Source of the DNA: an uncultured Paraprevotella sp.
Lineage (GTDB): Bacteria; Bacteroidota; Bacteroidia; Bacteroidales; Bacteroidaceae
Direction: 5' to 3'
Assembly: GCA_944319925.1 (NCBI GenBank)
Contig: CALUFQ010000005.1
Span: 1-64,000 of the forward strand
DNA: 64,000 nucleotides
Below are positions 56,840 through 64,000 of this stretch, in pieces. Made by a program: the position numbers and the translations under genes. Position 1 is the stretch's first letter. Each line of letters begins with the position of its first letter. The notes under the pieces were generated by a model that saw nothing but the letters and a program-made list of their open reading frames with translations, did not search any database and was not told the origin of the DNA.

Positions 56840-56869
56840 TTGTCCTGCGCATGGTTTGCATTATCTTTG
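56840..56869 (+). promoter_or_regulatory. Promoter of the PD-(D/E)XK gene
   Basis: TTG (56840-56842), 19 bases, TATCTTTG (56862-56869). It lies 28 bases before the ATG at 56898. Confidence 0.65.
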
Positions 56870-56897
56870 CAGGAGTGAACCGGAAAAACAAATCATT

Positions 56898-57872
56898 ATG
56901 AGCGAGTCGATGCAAGACAGGTACATCCGCTTTGACTGGGCCATCAAGCGGTTGTTGCGCCAAAAGGCCAATTTCGGCGTGTTGGAAGGCTTCCTGACGG
57001 TTTTCCTGGACGAGCCTATCACCATCATGGAAATTCTAGAGAGCGAGGGCAACCAAACGGCGGAAGACGACAAGTTCAACCGGGTGGACATCAAGGCGCG
57101 CAACAGCAAGGGTGAAATCATCATTATCGAGGTGCAGAACACCCGCGAGCTGTACTACCTGGAGCGCATCCTCTACGGCGTGGCCAAGGCCATCACGGAG
57201 CACATCAACCTGGGCGACGCGTATAGCGAGGTGAAGAAGGTCTATTCCATCAGCATCTTGTATTTCGACTTGGGCGTGGGCAGCGACTACCTTTACCACG
57301 GCCAGAACCAATTCGTGGGAGTACACACGAAAGACCTGCTGCAGATCCGCAAGAAAGAGCAGCAGGCGATAGTGACCCGCCTTCCTTCCGAAATATTCCC
57401 GGAATACATCCTAATCCGGGTCAACGAGTTCGACAAGGTGGCCGTCACGCCTTTGGACGAGTGGGTGCGCTACCTGAAATATGGCATCATCTCCCCCGAC
57501 ACGCGGGCTCCCGGCTTGGGCGAGGCTCGGGAAAAACTGAAATATTACTCGATGACAGACAAGGAACGCCGCGCCTACGAAGAGCACCTGAATGCCGTCA
57601 TGATTCAAAACGACGTGCTGAACACGGCGAAGATGGAAGGTCGTGCGGAAGGACATGCGGAAGGACTCGAGGAAGGACTTGAGAAGGGTCGCGCGGAAGG
57701 GCTTGAGGAAGGTCATGCGAAAGGACTTGAGGAAGGGCTTGAGAAAGGCCATGCAGAAGGACGGCATGAAGAACGCATAAGGAATGCCGCCAATCTGAAG
57801 AAATTGGGTGTGTCTTCGGACATCATAGCTGAAGCTACAGGACTCAGTTTGGAAAAGATTGCAGAAATCTGA
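56898..57872 (+). CDS. Rpn/PD-(D/E)XK nuclease-family transposase
   Basis: 324 residues from ATG 56898 (MSESMQDRYIRFDWAIKRLL); an upstream extension would begin before the transcription start and is rejected. The N-terminal 230 residues fit the Rpn/PDDEXK_2 pattern: FDWAIKRLL, NRVDIKARNSKGEIIIIEVQ (the E-x-Q/K of the nuclease), YLERILYGVAKAITEHI and VYSISILYFDL. Residues about 258-300 are a run of E-G-x repeats (EGHAEGLEEGLEKGRAEGLE), common in this family and prone to length change. Such proteins cut DNA and promote recombination. The family is often multicopy in Bacteroidales. Confidence 0.88.
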   Translation: MSESMQDRYIRFDWAIKRLLRQKANFGVLEGFLTVFLDEPITIMEILESEGNQTAEDDKFNRVDIKARNSKGEIIIIEVQNTRELYYLERILYGVAKAITEHINLGDAYSEVKKVYSISILYFDLGVGSDYLYHGQNQFVGVHTKDLLQIRKKEQQAIVTRLPSEIFPEYILIRVNEFDKVAVTPLDEWVRYLKYGIISPDTRAPGLGEAREKLKYYSMTDKERRAYEEHLNAVMIQNDVLNTAKMEGRAEGHAEGLEEGLEKGRAEGLEEGHAKGLEEGLEKGHAEGRHEERIRNAANLKKLGVSSDIIAEATGLSLEKIAEI

Positions 57873-58213
57873 TGTCATCTTGCAAAAAAACGCTGCCATT
57901 CATCGATATACCGGATTTTAATCCGGCATCGGGTCAGCGGAAAATCGATGTGAATACGCATAAATCACAGAGAGTCTGCCGCGTGGAATTTGCAATCCGA
58001 AAAAAAGTTCCCCATTCACGTATGAACCAGTGCCCCTCGCGTGTAAGCCCTTGCGAGCCCCAAGGATTCGGAAATCCGCACCCAATTGCGCTGGATTACA
58101 AACCCATCGCAGCAAAGAAAGCGATGGAGTCGTATAAAACATCCCCCATCCACGCGGCAAAGGTACAACTTCTATTCAGCTTATCCCCATAAGGCCACAA
58201 ATAGCTTACACAT
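57873..58213. other. Spacer with small palindromes and a promoter-like box
   Basis: No believable gene, though both strands have open frames up to 106 codons. CCGGATTTTAATCCGG (near 57911-57926) is a perfect palindrome, and GGATTACAAA- and GGAATTTGCAATCC-type words recur. TACCTTTG on the minus strand near 58159 points leftward, away from queF, with no TTG at -33. Confidence 0.4.
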
Positions 58214-58681
58214 CTATTTCATGTCATGGTTCATCATGCGGTACTCCGCCATCTGTTCAAACTTCGTGCCTTTCCGCCCATAGTTTGCGTAGGGATAAAT
58301 GGAAATGCCGCCGCGCGGAGTGAAAATACCTGTCACCTCGATATACTTCGGATCCATCAGGCGGATCAGGTCTTTCATGATTTTGTTCACACAGTCTTCG
58401 TGGAAATCCCCATGGTTGCGGAAGCTGAACAAATAAAGTTTCAGGCTCTTGCTCTCCACCATGCGGTGGCCGGGAATGTAGCTGATGCGTATCTCCGCGA
58501 AATCGGGTTGCCCGGTAATGGGACACAGGCTGGTGAACTCCGGGCAGTTGAACCTCACCCAATAATCGTTGTCGGGATGCTTGTTCTCAAACGTCTCCAA
58601 CACTTCGGGCGCATAATCCTGCCGGTATTCCGTTTTCCGCCCCAAGGCCTGCAGGCCTTCCTTTTCCCTTTCGTTGTCCAT
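58214..58681 (-). CDS. queF: NADPH-dependent 7-cyano-7-deazaguanine reductase
   Basis: 155 residues. QueF turns preQ0 into preQ1 in queuosine synthesis. Motifs are complete: the nucleophile region [16 protein letters not shown] near 50, [19 protein letters not shown] near 75-95 and HEDCVNKI. Length fits the unimodular (YkvM-like) type. It is the last gene of the queuosine operon, 14 bases after queC. Confidence 0.95.
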   Translation of the reverse strand: MDNEREKEGLQALGRKTEYRQDYAPEVLETFENKHPDNDYWVRFNCPEFTSLCPITGQPDFAEIRISYIPGHRMVESKSLKLYLFSFRNHGDFHEDCVNKIMKDLIRLMDPKYIEVTGIFTPRGGISIYPYANYGRKGTKFEQMAEYRMMNHDMK

Positions 58682-58695
58682 GATGCAAAATCTCC

Positions 58696-59373
58696 CTATT
58701 GATGAATGTTTCTTTCCTTTTCCTCCAGATACTTGCGCAATCCTTCGTTACGGAGTTTGCAGGCCGGACAATGGCCACAGCCGTCGCCCTGCACCCCGTT
58801 ATAACACGTCATGGTGTCGTGCCGCACAATGTCCAGCACACCCAACTCGTCGGCTAGTGCCCAAGTCTGGCATTTGTCTATCCACATCAAAGGCGTGTGA
58901 ATGACAAACTGGTCGTCCATGGCCAAGTTCAGCGTCACATTCAGGCTCTTGATGAACGAATCCCGGCAGTCAGGGTAACCGCTGAAATCCGTCTGCGACA
59001 CCCCTGTCACCAAATGACGTATGCCCCGCTCACGGGCATATACAGCGGCAATGCTCAGGAAAAACAAGTTACGCCCCGGCACGAACGTGTTCGGAGGGCC
59101 GCCCTCGGGCTTCTCCTCATCCATCTTGACGGATGTGTCGGTCAGCGAATTGTGCCCCAGCATACCAATGAGCGGCACGTCCATGCAATCCCACGCCACA
59201 CCGGCTCTCCCGGCAATCGCCCGAGCCAGTTCTACTTCCTTCACATGCTTCTGTCCATAGACAAAACTCAACGCCACGACACGTTTGAAATTTTTCTTAG
59301 CCCAAAACAGGCAGGTCGTGGAATCCTGCCCCCCGCTGAACACTACGAGGGCCGTTTCTTCTTTCATCATCAT
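58696..59373 (-). CDS. queC: 7-cyano-7-deazaguanine synthase
   Basis: 225 residues. ATP-dependent conversion of 7-carboxy-7-deazaguanine to preQ0. PP-loop SGGQDSTTC near 14-22, then [14 protein letters not shown], and a C-terminal zinc site with [14 protein letters not shown] near 201-214 and the earlier CYNG. Three ATGs in a row (59373, 59370, 59367) make the exact start uncertain. Starts 2 bases after the transporter stop. Confidence 0.95.
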   Translation of the reverse strand: MMMKEETALVVFSGGQDSTTCLFWAKKNFKRVVALSFVYGQKHVKEVELARAIAGRAGVAWDCMDVPLIGMLGHNSLTDTSVKMDEEKPEGGPPNTFVPGRNLFFLSIAAVYARERGIRHLVTGVSQTDFSGYPDCRDSFIKSLNVTLNLAMDDQFVIHTPLMWIDKCQTWALADELGVLDIVRHDTMTCYNGVQGDGCGHCPACKLRNEGLRKYLEEKERNIHQ

Positions 59374-59375
59374 CC

Positions 59376-60053
59376 TTACGACACCTTTAATATATTATAG
59401 GAAATACCGCGGTCGTAAACATCCACTCCCTCGGTGCGCTTCACGTAGCGCACCACACGCTTCGTCACGGGCAACACGACAATCTCATAAAGCGTCTTCA
59501 CGAGGATTTGCCAGCACACCATCAGCCACAGGTTGTCCCAAGGCACGATGCCGCCCAAAGCCATCGGGAAGAACACCAGCGAATCGGCCGTCTCCCCTGC
59601 CACGGTGGACACAATGGCGCGCAAGGAAAAATGACGTCCGCCCGAAGCCACCTTCATCACGCTCATCACGTAGGCATTCAGGAACGAGCCGCACAGGAAA
59701 GCCAAGAACGAAGCTGCCGCCACACGGGGAGCCAACCCGAAAAGTTTGTGGAAGCCTTCCTCATTGTCCCAATAAGGCGCACCGGGAATCGCATCGGCCA
59801 CGAAGCCGAAAAACACAAACAGGAAGTTCATCACAAATCCCGTCCATATCAACAACTTGGCCTTGTTGAACCCCCACACCTCCACGATGCAATCGTTCAC
59901 GATGTAAGAGATGGGAAACACCAAAATGCCCGTCGTAATGTTGAACGGGCCAAACATGATTTGCTTTGTCGCCAAAAGGTTCGCCGAAATGAGGCAAACA
60001 CAAAACAGTATCCCCAAAAGCATAAAGGATACGCTCACCGTCTTTTCTTTCAT
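59376..60053 (-). CDS. Queuosine precursor transporter (YhhQ-type)
   Basis: 225 residues with six membrane helices. The family pattern includes [19 protein letters not shown] near 20, [20 protein letters not shown] near 48 and [12 protein letters not shown] near 155. YhhQ-family proteins import preQ0/preQ1 or queuine. The pairing with queC and queF is typical. The 5' leader has a candidate preQ1-binding fold (60054-60089). Confidence 0.9.
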   Translation of the reverse strand: MKEKTVSVSFMLLGILFCVCLISANLLATKQIMFGPFNITTGILVFPISYIVNDCIVEVWGFNKAKLLIWTGFVMNFLFVFFGFVADAIPGAPYWDNEEGFHKLFGLAPRVAAASFLAFLCGSFLNAYVMSVMKVASGGRHFSLRAIVSTVAGETADSLVFFPMALGGIVPWDNLWLMVCWQILVKTLYEIVVLPVTKRVVRYVKRTEGVDVYDRGISYNILKVS

Positions 60054-60089
60054 CTTTCTTGTTTTTTAAGAGGTTACCAAGCACTCATC
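60054..60089 (-). promoter_or_regulatory. Candidate preQ1-I-like riboswitch before the transporter gene
   Basis: On the minus strand the last 36 bases before the start read GATGAGTGCTTGG then TAACCTCTTAAAAAACAAG. The 3' part matches the A-rich class-I pseudoknot tail, and CTTG in the loop can pair with the terminal CAAG (P2). The P1 stem is weak: only GAG/CTC pairs well. It would cover the ribosome site. Confidence 0.35.
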
Positions 60090-60113
60090 GCGCACCTTGC
60101 GGAAACGCTGGCG

Positions 60114-60144
60114 CAAAGGTACAACAAAGTGCGGGAACAAACAA
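60114..60144 (-). promoter_or_regulatory. Promoter of the queuosine operon
   Basis: On the minus strand: TTG (60144-60142), 20 bases, TACCTTTG (60121-60114). About 60 bases of leader follow to the start at 60053. Confidence 0.65.
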
Positions 60145-60191
60145 GAAAGTCCCCTAAAAAATCAACCATTAGAAATCCGCATTAAGCCAAA

Positions 60192-60217
60192 AGGGGCGCA
60201 CCGCCCGGTGCGCCCCT
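60192..60217 (-). terminator. Terminator after the sorting-domain remnant
   Basis: 11-base arms (AGGGGCGCACC, 60192-60202; GGTGCGCCCCT, 60207-60217) around four bases, followed on the minus strand by TTTTGG. Confidence 0.7.
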
Positions 60218-60247
60218 CATGACTTGCTAACAGAATGAACCTATTCG

Positions 60248-60391
60248 TTATTTCACAACAACTTTCTTTGTCTCGAACGTGCCGTCCTCGTATTGCAGGC
60301 GCACGATGTTCACGCCTCTCTTCAGGCCATCCGTCTGGATGCCGTCCAGGGTGTAGTACTTCCGGTCAACCACCTGCAGGTCTTGCTTTTC
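60248..60391 (-). pseudogene. Orphan sorting-type C-terminal domain
   Basis: A frame closed upstream by TAG reads about 47 residues: QVVDRKYYTLDGIQTDGLKR then GVNIVRLQYEDGTFETKKVV and VK, stop. This is the typical last strand set of secreted Bacteroidales glycan enzymes. The main body is missing. It lies between two terminators downstream of the GH5-GH43 gene, as if a neighbouring gene had been deleted. Confidence 0.55.
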
Positions 60392-60469
60392 CTAATGATA
60401 AGACATATCGATGTGACTGCATTTTCGGACTGATTCCAAAGTTTTCCCAACCAACGCGACATAAAAAAT

Positions 60470-60514
60470 AGTCCCCGGAACGGCACGCCTTCTGTCAATG
60501 TGCCTCCGGGGACT
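60470..60514 (-). terminator. Terminator of the GH5-GH43 gene
   Basis: Long imperfect hairpin (AGTCCCCGGA side from 60470, TCCGGGGAC side to 60514), followed on the minus strand by ATTTTTTA. It lies 35 bases past the stop. Confidence 0.75.
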
Positions 60515-60548
60515 TTCCTACTATGAAATAGCCTTTTTCCCTAATACC

Positions 60549-63500
60549 TTATTTCACAATGAACTTCTTTCCGTTCTTGATGTAAATGCCTTTGGGCAGG
60601 TTTGTAGTGTCGGTCATGCGGATGCCCTGCAGGTTATAGACAGCACCATCGGGTTCTGCCACCTTGGCCGTCACGGAAGACACCGAAACGGCATCATTCG
60701 TATAGTCCTCGTTGTTGGTCAGATACATGTCGGCCAAATCGATGACACCGGAGCCATTGCCCCACAAAGCCACAATCCTGATGCGGGAAACGTCCACAGG
60801 TTGTCCCTTCCGGTCTCCGCTGGTATAAGTGATTTCCTGCAACGGGATGACCATGGTCGTGTTGCTGCCAATGGACTGGCTATAGCAGTTCCCCCAAATG
60901 TTATCTTCCGGATAGAGGTTGAGGCTGGCTCCTGTGTTCTGCACCTTGTCCAGCTTCAGCACCAGGTATTTGTAATCGCTCATGTCCGCGCCGTTACTAT
61001 ACTTCCATCCCATCTGCCCGTATTGGCTGGGGAAGAAGGCCCGCTTGTCTTCAACGTATGTGCCTTCGCCGAAGAGATTCTTGGTGATGAACTCGTCACC
61101 CCAGGGGAAGAACGTGGAGTTGACGGTGAACGTCACGCTGAATACGTTGCCCATCGGGTCAGTGTAGGTGGCCTTCACGTCCGTCCGGCCTTGGACGAGA
61201 CCGCGTACCAATCCGCTGGAGACTTCCGCCACTTCGGGATTGGTAAACTCATACTTGGCCATCTGGGCCACATTCTCTGTATGGCCGTCGCGGAACGTCG
61301 CGGTCAGTTCTATCTCATTGCCCGTGCCGATAAGCACTTCCACGTCTGTGTCCTCCAACGTCAGGCTCTCCACCGTCAGCATGTCTTCGTTGAAGCCTTC
61401 GAAGTCGGGATCATAGAAAGAGTCTTCCGTGAAGTCATCTTCTGTCGTGAACCAATCCACATCCACATAACCGCCCAGTTCCTCGGTGGCAAAGTTGAAG
61501 ATGCCGAAACGTGCGCCAACGAATACTGACAAGTTAAAGCTCATCTGCGTCACGCCTCCCAACCTTCGGAAAGTCTTGTTGTCCAAACTGTAAGAGAAAG
61601 AAGCCTGGCCGCTGATGTAATCAAAATGTCCGCGCAGATAGACCACGGAGTCAATCTGCAAGCTTGATTCCGTAGTTGTCCTAGGCACGAAGTTGCTTAC
61701 ATAGTCCAGCGTGTCCTGCCTCCAGACGAGCACTTTCTTGCCGTCCTTCACCTGCACGGCGATATAGGCATTGGGGTCTTGTTGGATCATCAGTCCGGCC
61801 ATGTCGCCTTCCTGCATGTGGCCTACATGCAACTTGATGGTACCGATGGCTGTCTTTCCTGTGGCCAGACCATAAGGTGCTTCCAAGTTATGGAAGCCGA
61901 AGATACGCTGAGTCAGTGTGTTCCGCGCGAACATCACGTCATCGGTCACCGAAGCCGTGTAGAGGCGCAGGAAGCCCGGACGTTCGAACAGCGTCCACTT
62001 GCCATTGTCGGGATTATGGTTCCACTGCCACTGCATGCCCAACGGATAGGAACGGAAGTTGTCATTCGTCGGGAGAATCTTCTCCGCATGCGTCGTTCCC
62101 ACGTTCGGTTTGTCATAAACCAGCTGTGGCACACCGTTATTGGCCACCGTGGGCCAACCGTCGGCTCCCCAAGTCACGGGGTGCAGGCTCGGCAGGCGGC
62201 CTATGGCACCCTTGTCTTCCATCAGCATCGTCCACCATTCACCAGTCTGGGTCTGCACCAATGCGCCCTGATGCACGGTGTTAGCTTGCCCGTTGATGGT
62301 CTTCTCGATGAGCATCTTTTCCTCGTAAGGCCCATCCACGTTCTTCGAGCGGAAAATCGCCTGTCCCGACGGCCATCCGCCATAGGTGGCATAGATATAA
62401 TAGTAGTCGCCTATCTTATAGAAACGGCAGCCTTCAAGCCCGGATTTGTCTCTCAACACGGTGGTCTCCTTGATGAAGTTGAAATTCTCGTCCAGCTCGC
62501 ACACATTGATGTTGCCGATACCGCAGGCCACATATACCTTTCCGTTGTCGAACAGCATGCCCGGGTCGTAATAACCGCGCGGCAGCTTGCGGGCCTCCCA
62601 TTTGCCTTCGGGGGCGTCGGTGGTCAGCAAGAAGCAGCCTGCGTCGTTACCGTTGATAAGGATGTAGAACTTACCTTCATGGTAACCCAAAGCGGAAGCC
62701 CACATGCCACTGCCGTAGGATTCCTGCCCGTTGATGAGACTGTACTTGTCGGAAGTGGACAGTTGTTCCAACGGATTGGCGCAATATTCCCAGTTGACCA
62801 AATCCTTAGACTTCAACAGTGTGGCACCCGGCATCAGGTACATCGTGGTGGACAGCATATAATAGGTGTCGTCCACGCGAATCACATCAATGTCCGGGAA
62901 GTCGGCCGCAATCACAGGATTGATGAACTTTGTTCCATCCTCCGTCTGGTTCGTCGACACATTGGTAAAATCCGGACGCGGATAGTTCTGCCAATAGTAG
63001 TCCTTATACCAGTCGAAACAAGCCTGGGCGCAGGCTTCGGGCTCGCCCCCGAAAGCCGGAACGACCTCACCGGTTTTCAGATAGTGGTCAATGTCCATGT
63101 AGTCGGCCGTCCCGGTCAGCGTCATGCCAACGTTGCCGAAATGGTCTTTCATGGCCTTGAATGAGTTGCCCCAGCCGGATGTCGTACCGGTGGCCCAAGT
63201 ACCCATGTTGCCCGGTACCCACTCGCCGTGCTCGTTGTAGTGGCCCTCACCCGGCACTTCAGGACTCCAGTCCACTTCTGTCACCATTATAGGATTGGTC
63301 TCTATAACAGGAACGGACTTGCCGAATTCTTCGATAAAACGTTCCGGAGTGGCCGTTTCGTCACTACAATTATACCATCCCACATAGGCATGCACGGCAT
63401 AGCCGATGTTATAACCCGTGATGGGGTTGTCCTTATAGTCCTCATAGTTGCCTTGCCAACCGCGCCCCGGTACCCAAATGATACCATCGAAGCCGTTGGA

Positions 63501-64000
63501 ACGGATTTTATCGACAATGGGCTGGAAGAAGTCGTGCAGCGCACGGGGGTTCGACAAGCTGTCCTCGTCATACACGTTTACCGGCTCGTTGGCCAATTCC
63601 AACGACACTTGTCCGCTCCATTCCTTGATGCGCTCGTTTTTCGACACCAAGTCCCACACCGTCATCAGGTAGTCTTGATAGTAACCACCCACCTTGATTC
63701 CACCGGGGCATACGCCGGGCGGGCGGACGATGACGTAAAGTCCATGCGACAACGCCCTGTCGATGATTTCGCAATAGAGCGTGTTCAAGTAAATCTGCAA
63801 ACGCCTTTCGCTGAACTGCGAGATATTGGCCTCGCCCGTCTCCGGTCCGGTTGACGGAATGTTGGGATCGTTCGTCCAGCAGGGGTCCAAGTGCAGACGG
63901 AACACCGTACAATAGGCACCCTGCGTGGTGTCTGTAAGGGCGGTAAACAATTTGTCGAAATAATCGATACATTTCTTCCTGTTTGCATCGGTGGCCGAAT
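60549..64000 (-). CDS. GH5-GH43 two-catalytic-domain hydrolase, 5' end outside window
   Basis: At least 1150 residues; the frame stays open to the window edge, so the N-terminus and any signal peptide are missing. The GH5 part has GLYVIVRPPGVCPGG, VSLELANEPVNVYDE (acid/base Glu) and PIMVTEVDWSPE (nucleophile Glu candidate). The GH43 part follows after about 350 residues: NPVIAADFPDIDVIRVDDTY, GYYDPGMLFDNGKVY and GLEGCRFYKIGDYYYIYAT. Next come a concanavalin-like region, a BIG2-like domain (VEVLIGTGNEIELTATF), a carbohydrate-binding-like segment and the C-terminal tail LPKGIYIKNGKKFIVK, typical of secreted Prevotella proteins. It would degrade arabinoxylan-type polysaccharides. Confidence 0.88.
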   Translation of the reverse strand, partial: SATDANRKKCIDYFDKLFTALTDTTQGAYCTVFRLHLDPCWTNDPNIPSTGPETGEANISQFSERRLQIYLNTLYCEIIDRALSHGLYVIVRPPGVCPGGIKVGGYYQDYLMTVWDLVSKNERIKEWSGQVSLELANEPVNVYDEDSLSNPRALHDFFQPIVDKIRSNGFDGIIWVPGRGWQGNYEDYKDNPITGYNIGYAVHAYVGWYNCSDETATPERFIEEFGKSVPVIETNPIMVTEVDWSPEVPGEGHYNEHGEWVPGNMGTWATGTTSGWGNSFKAMKDHFGNVGMTLTGTADYMDIDHYLKTGEVVPAFGGEPEACAQACFDWYKDYYWQNYPRPDFTNVSTNQTEDGTKFINPVIAADFPDIDVIRVDDTYYMLSTTMYLMPGATLLKSKDLVNWEYCANPLEQLSTSDKYSLINGQESYGSGMWASALGYHEGKFYILINGNDAGCFLLTTDAPEGKWEARKLPRGYYDPGMLFDNGKVYVACGIGNINVCELDENFNFIKETTVLRDKSGLEGCRFYKIGDYYYIYATYGGWPSGQAIFRSKNVDGPYEEKMLIEKTINGQANTVHQGALVQTQTGEWWTMLMEDKGAIGRLPSLHPVTWGADGWPTVANNGVPQLVYDKPNVGTTHAEKILPTNDNFRSYPLGMQWQWNHNPDNGKWTLFERPGFLRLYTASVTDDVMFARNTLTQRIFGFHNLEAPYGLATGKTAIGTIKLHVGHMQEGDMAGLMIQQDPNAYIAVQVKDGKKVLVWRQDTLDYVSNFVPRTTTESSLQIDSVVYLRGHFDYISGQASFSYSLDNKTFRRLGGVTQMSFNLSVFVGARFGIFNFATEELGGYVDVDWFTTEDDFTEDSFYDPDFEGFNEDMLTVESLTLEDTDVEVLIGTGNEIELTATFRDGHTENVAQMAKYEFTNPEVAEVSSGLVRGLVQGRTDVKATYTDPMGNVFSVTFTVNSTFFPWGDEFITKNLFGEGTYVEDKRAFFPSQYGQMGWKYSNGADMSDYKYLVLKLDKVQNTGASLNLYPEDNIWGNCYSQSIGSNTTMVIPLQEITYTSGDRKGQPVDVSRIRIVALWGNGSGVIDLADMYLTNNEDYTNDAVSVSSVTAKVAEPDGAVYNLQGIRMTDTTNLPKGIYIKNGKKFIVK

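Noticed and set aside
57872..58192. 106-codon frame before queF and an 80-codon frame opposite
   Set aside because: No family-like sequence on either strand; the region is full of small palindromes.

Overview
The window looks like a chromosomal segment of a Bacteroidales bacterium, probably Prevotellaceae or a close relative. The evidence is Bacteroidetes-type promoters (TTG, 19-20 bases, TAnnTTTG) ahead of many genes, an UpxY-type antiterminator heading a capsule locus, a Bacteroidales core operon ending in secG, and sorting-type C-termini on a GH5/GH43 enzyme. The genus call is inference.

Layout. 1-3300: uvrA. 3300-6750: a decayed accessory zone with a frameshifted DUF6169 gene, an IS transposase stump, a probable group II intron fragment, an XRE-Fic pair and an intergenic element packed with palindromes. 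6840-14053 (minus): rlmN, a DUF4837 lipoprotein gene, pdxA, a flippase-like membrane protein gene, a sigma-54-type activator gene, lptE, a TPR-like gene and secG. 14158-20218 (plus): a GT2/DUF4922/SpoIID fusion, an AmpG-like permease and a sugar kinase, probably a muropeptide uptake and recycling set. 20220-21250: two predicted convergent small transcripts either side of a second palindromic element.

21350-48149 is a capsule or exopolysaccharide locus. It starts with upxY and ends with a WecG/TagA-type glycosyltransferase. Between them lie a Wzx flippase, a Wzy-like polymerase, GT2 and GT4 glycosyltransferases, two pyruvyltransferase-family proteins, hexapeptide acyltransferases, a WbsX-like protein, a TPP enzyme and an aldo/keto reductase. 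The locus is heavily interrupted. It holds a SEFIR-domain cassette with its own promoter, an AT-rich two-gene cargo flanked by IS ends, an Ntn-hydrolase-like gene followed by a tRNA-like fold, an intact-looking IS1595 copy, IS remnants, and an ATPase/putative nuclease pair with its own promoter. Two poly-G (G8) tracts near 5' ends of biosynthetic genes suggest slippage-driven variation.

48569-52844 (plus): dihydroorotase, a MetH-reactivation-like protein, a metallophosphoesterase and a PlsC acyltransferase, closed by a strong hairpin. 52922-54588 (minus): a DUF4369 lipoprotein, a small membrane protein and a DivIC/FtsB-like protein. 54774-57872 (plus): dnaX and a PD-(D/E)XK transposase-family gene. 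58214-60053 (minus): a queuosine set (precursor transporter, queC, queF). 60248-64000 (minus): a sorting-domain remnant and a GH5-GH43 polysaccharide hydrolase cut by the window edge.

No rRNA, canonical tRNA or CRISPR array was found. The best candidates for an undescribed system are the ATPase/nuclease-like pair, the SEFIR cassette, and the Ntn-hydrolase-like gene with its tRNA-like structure.
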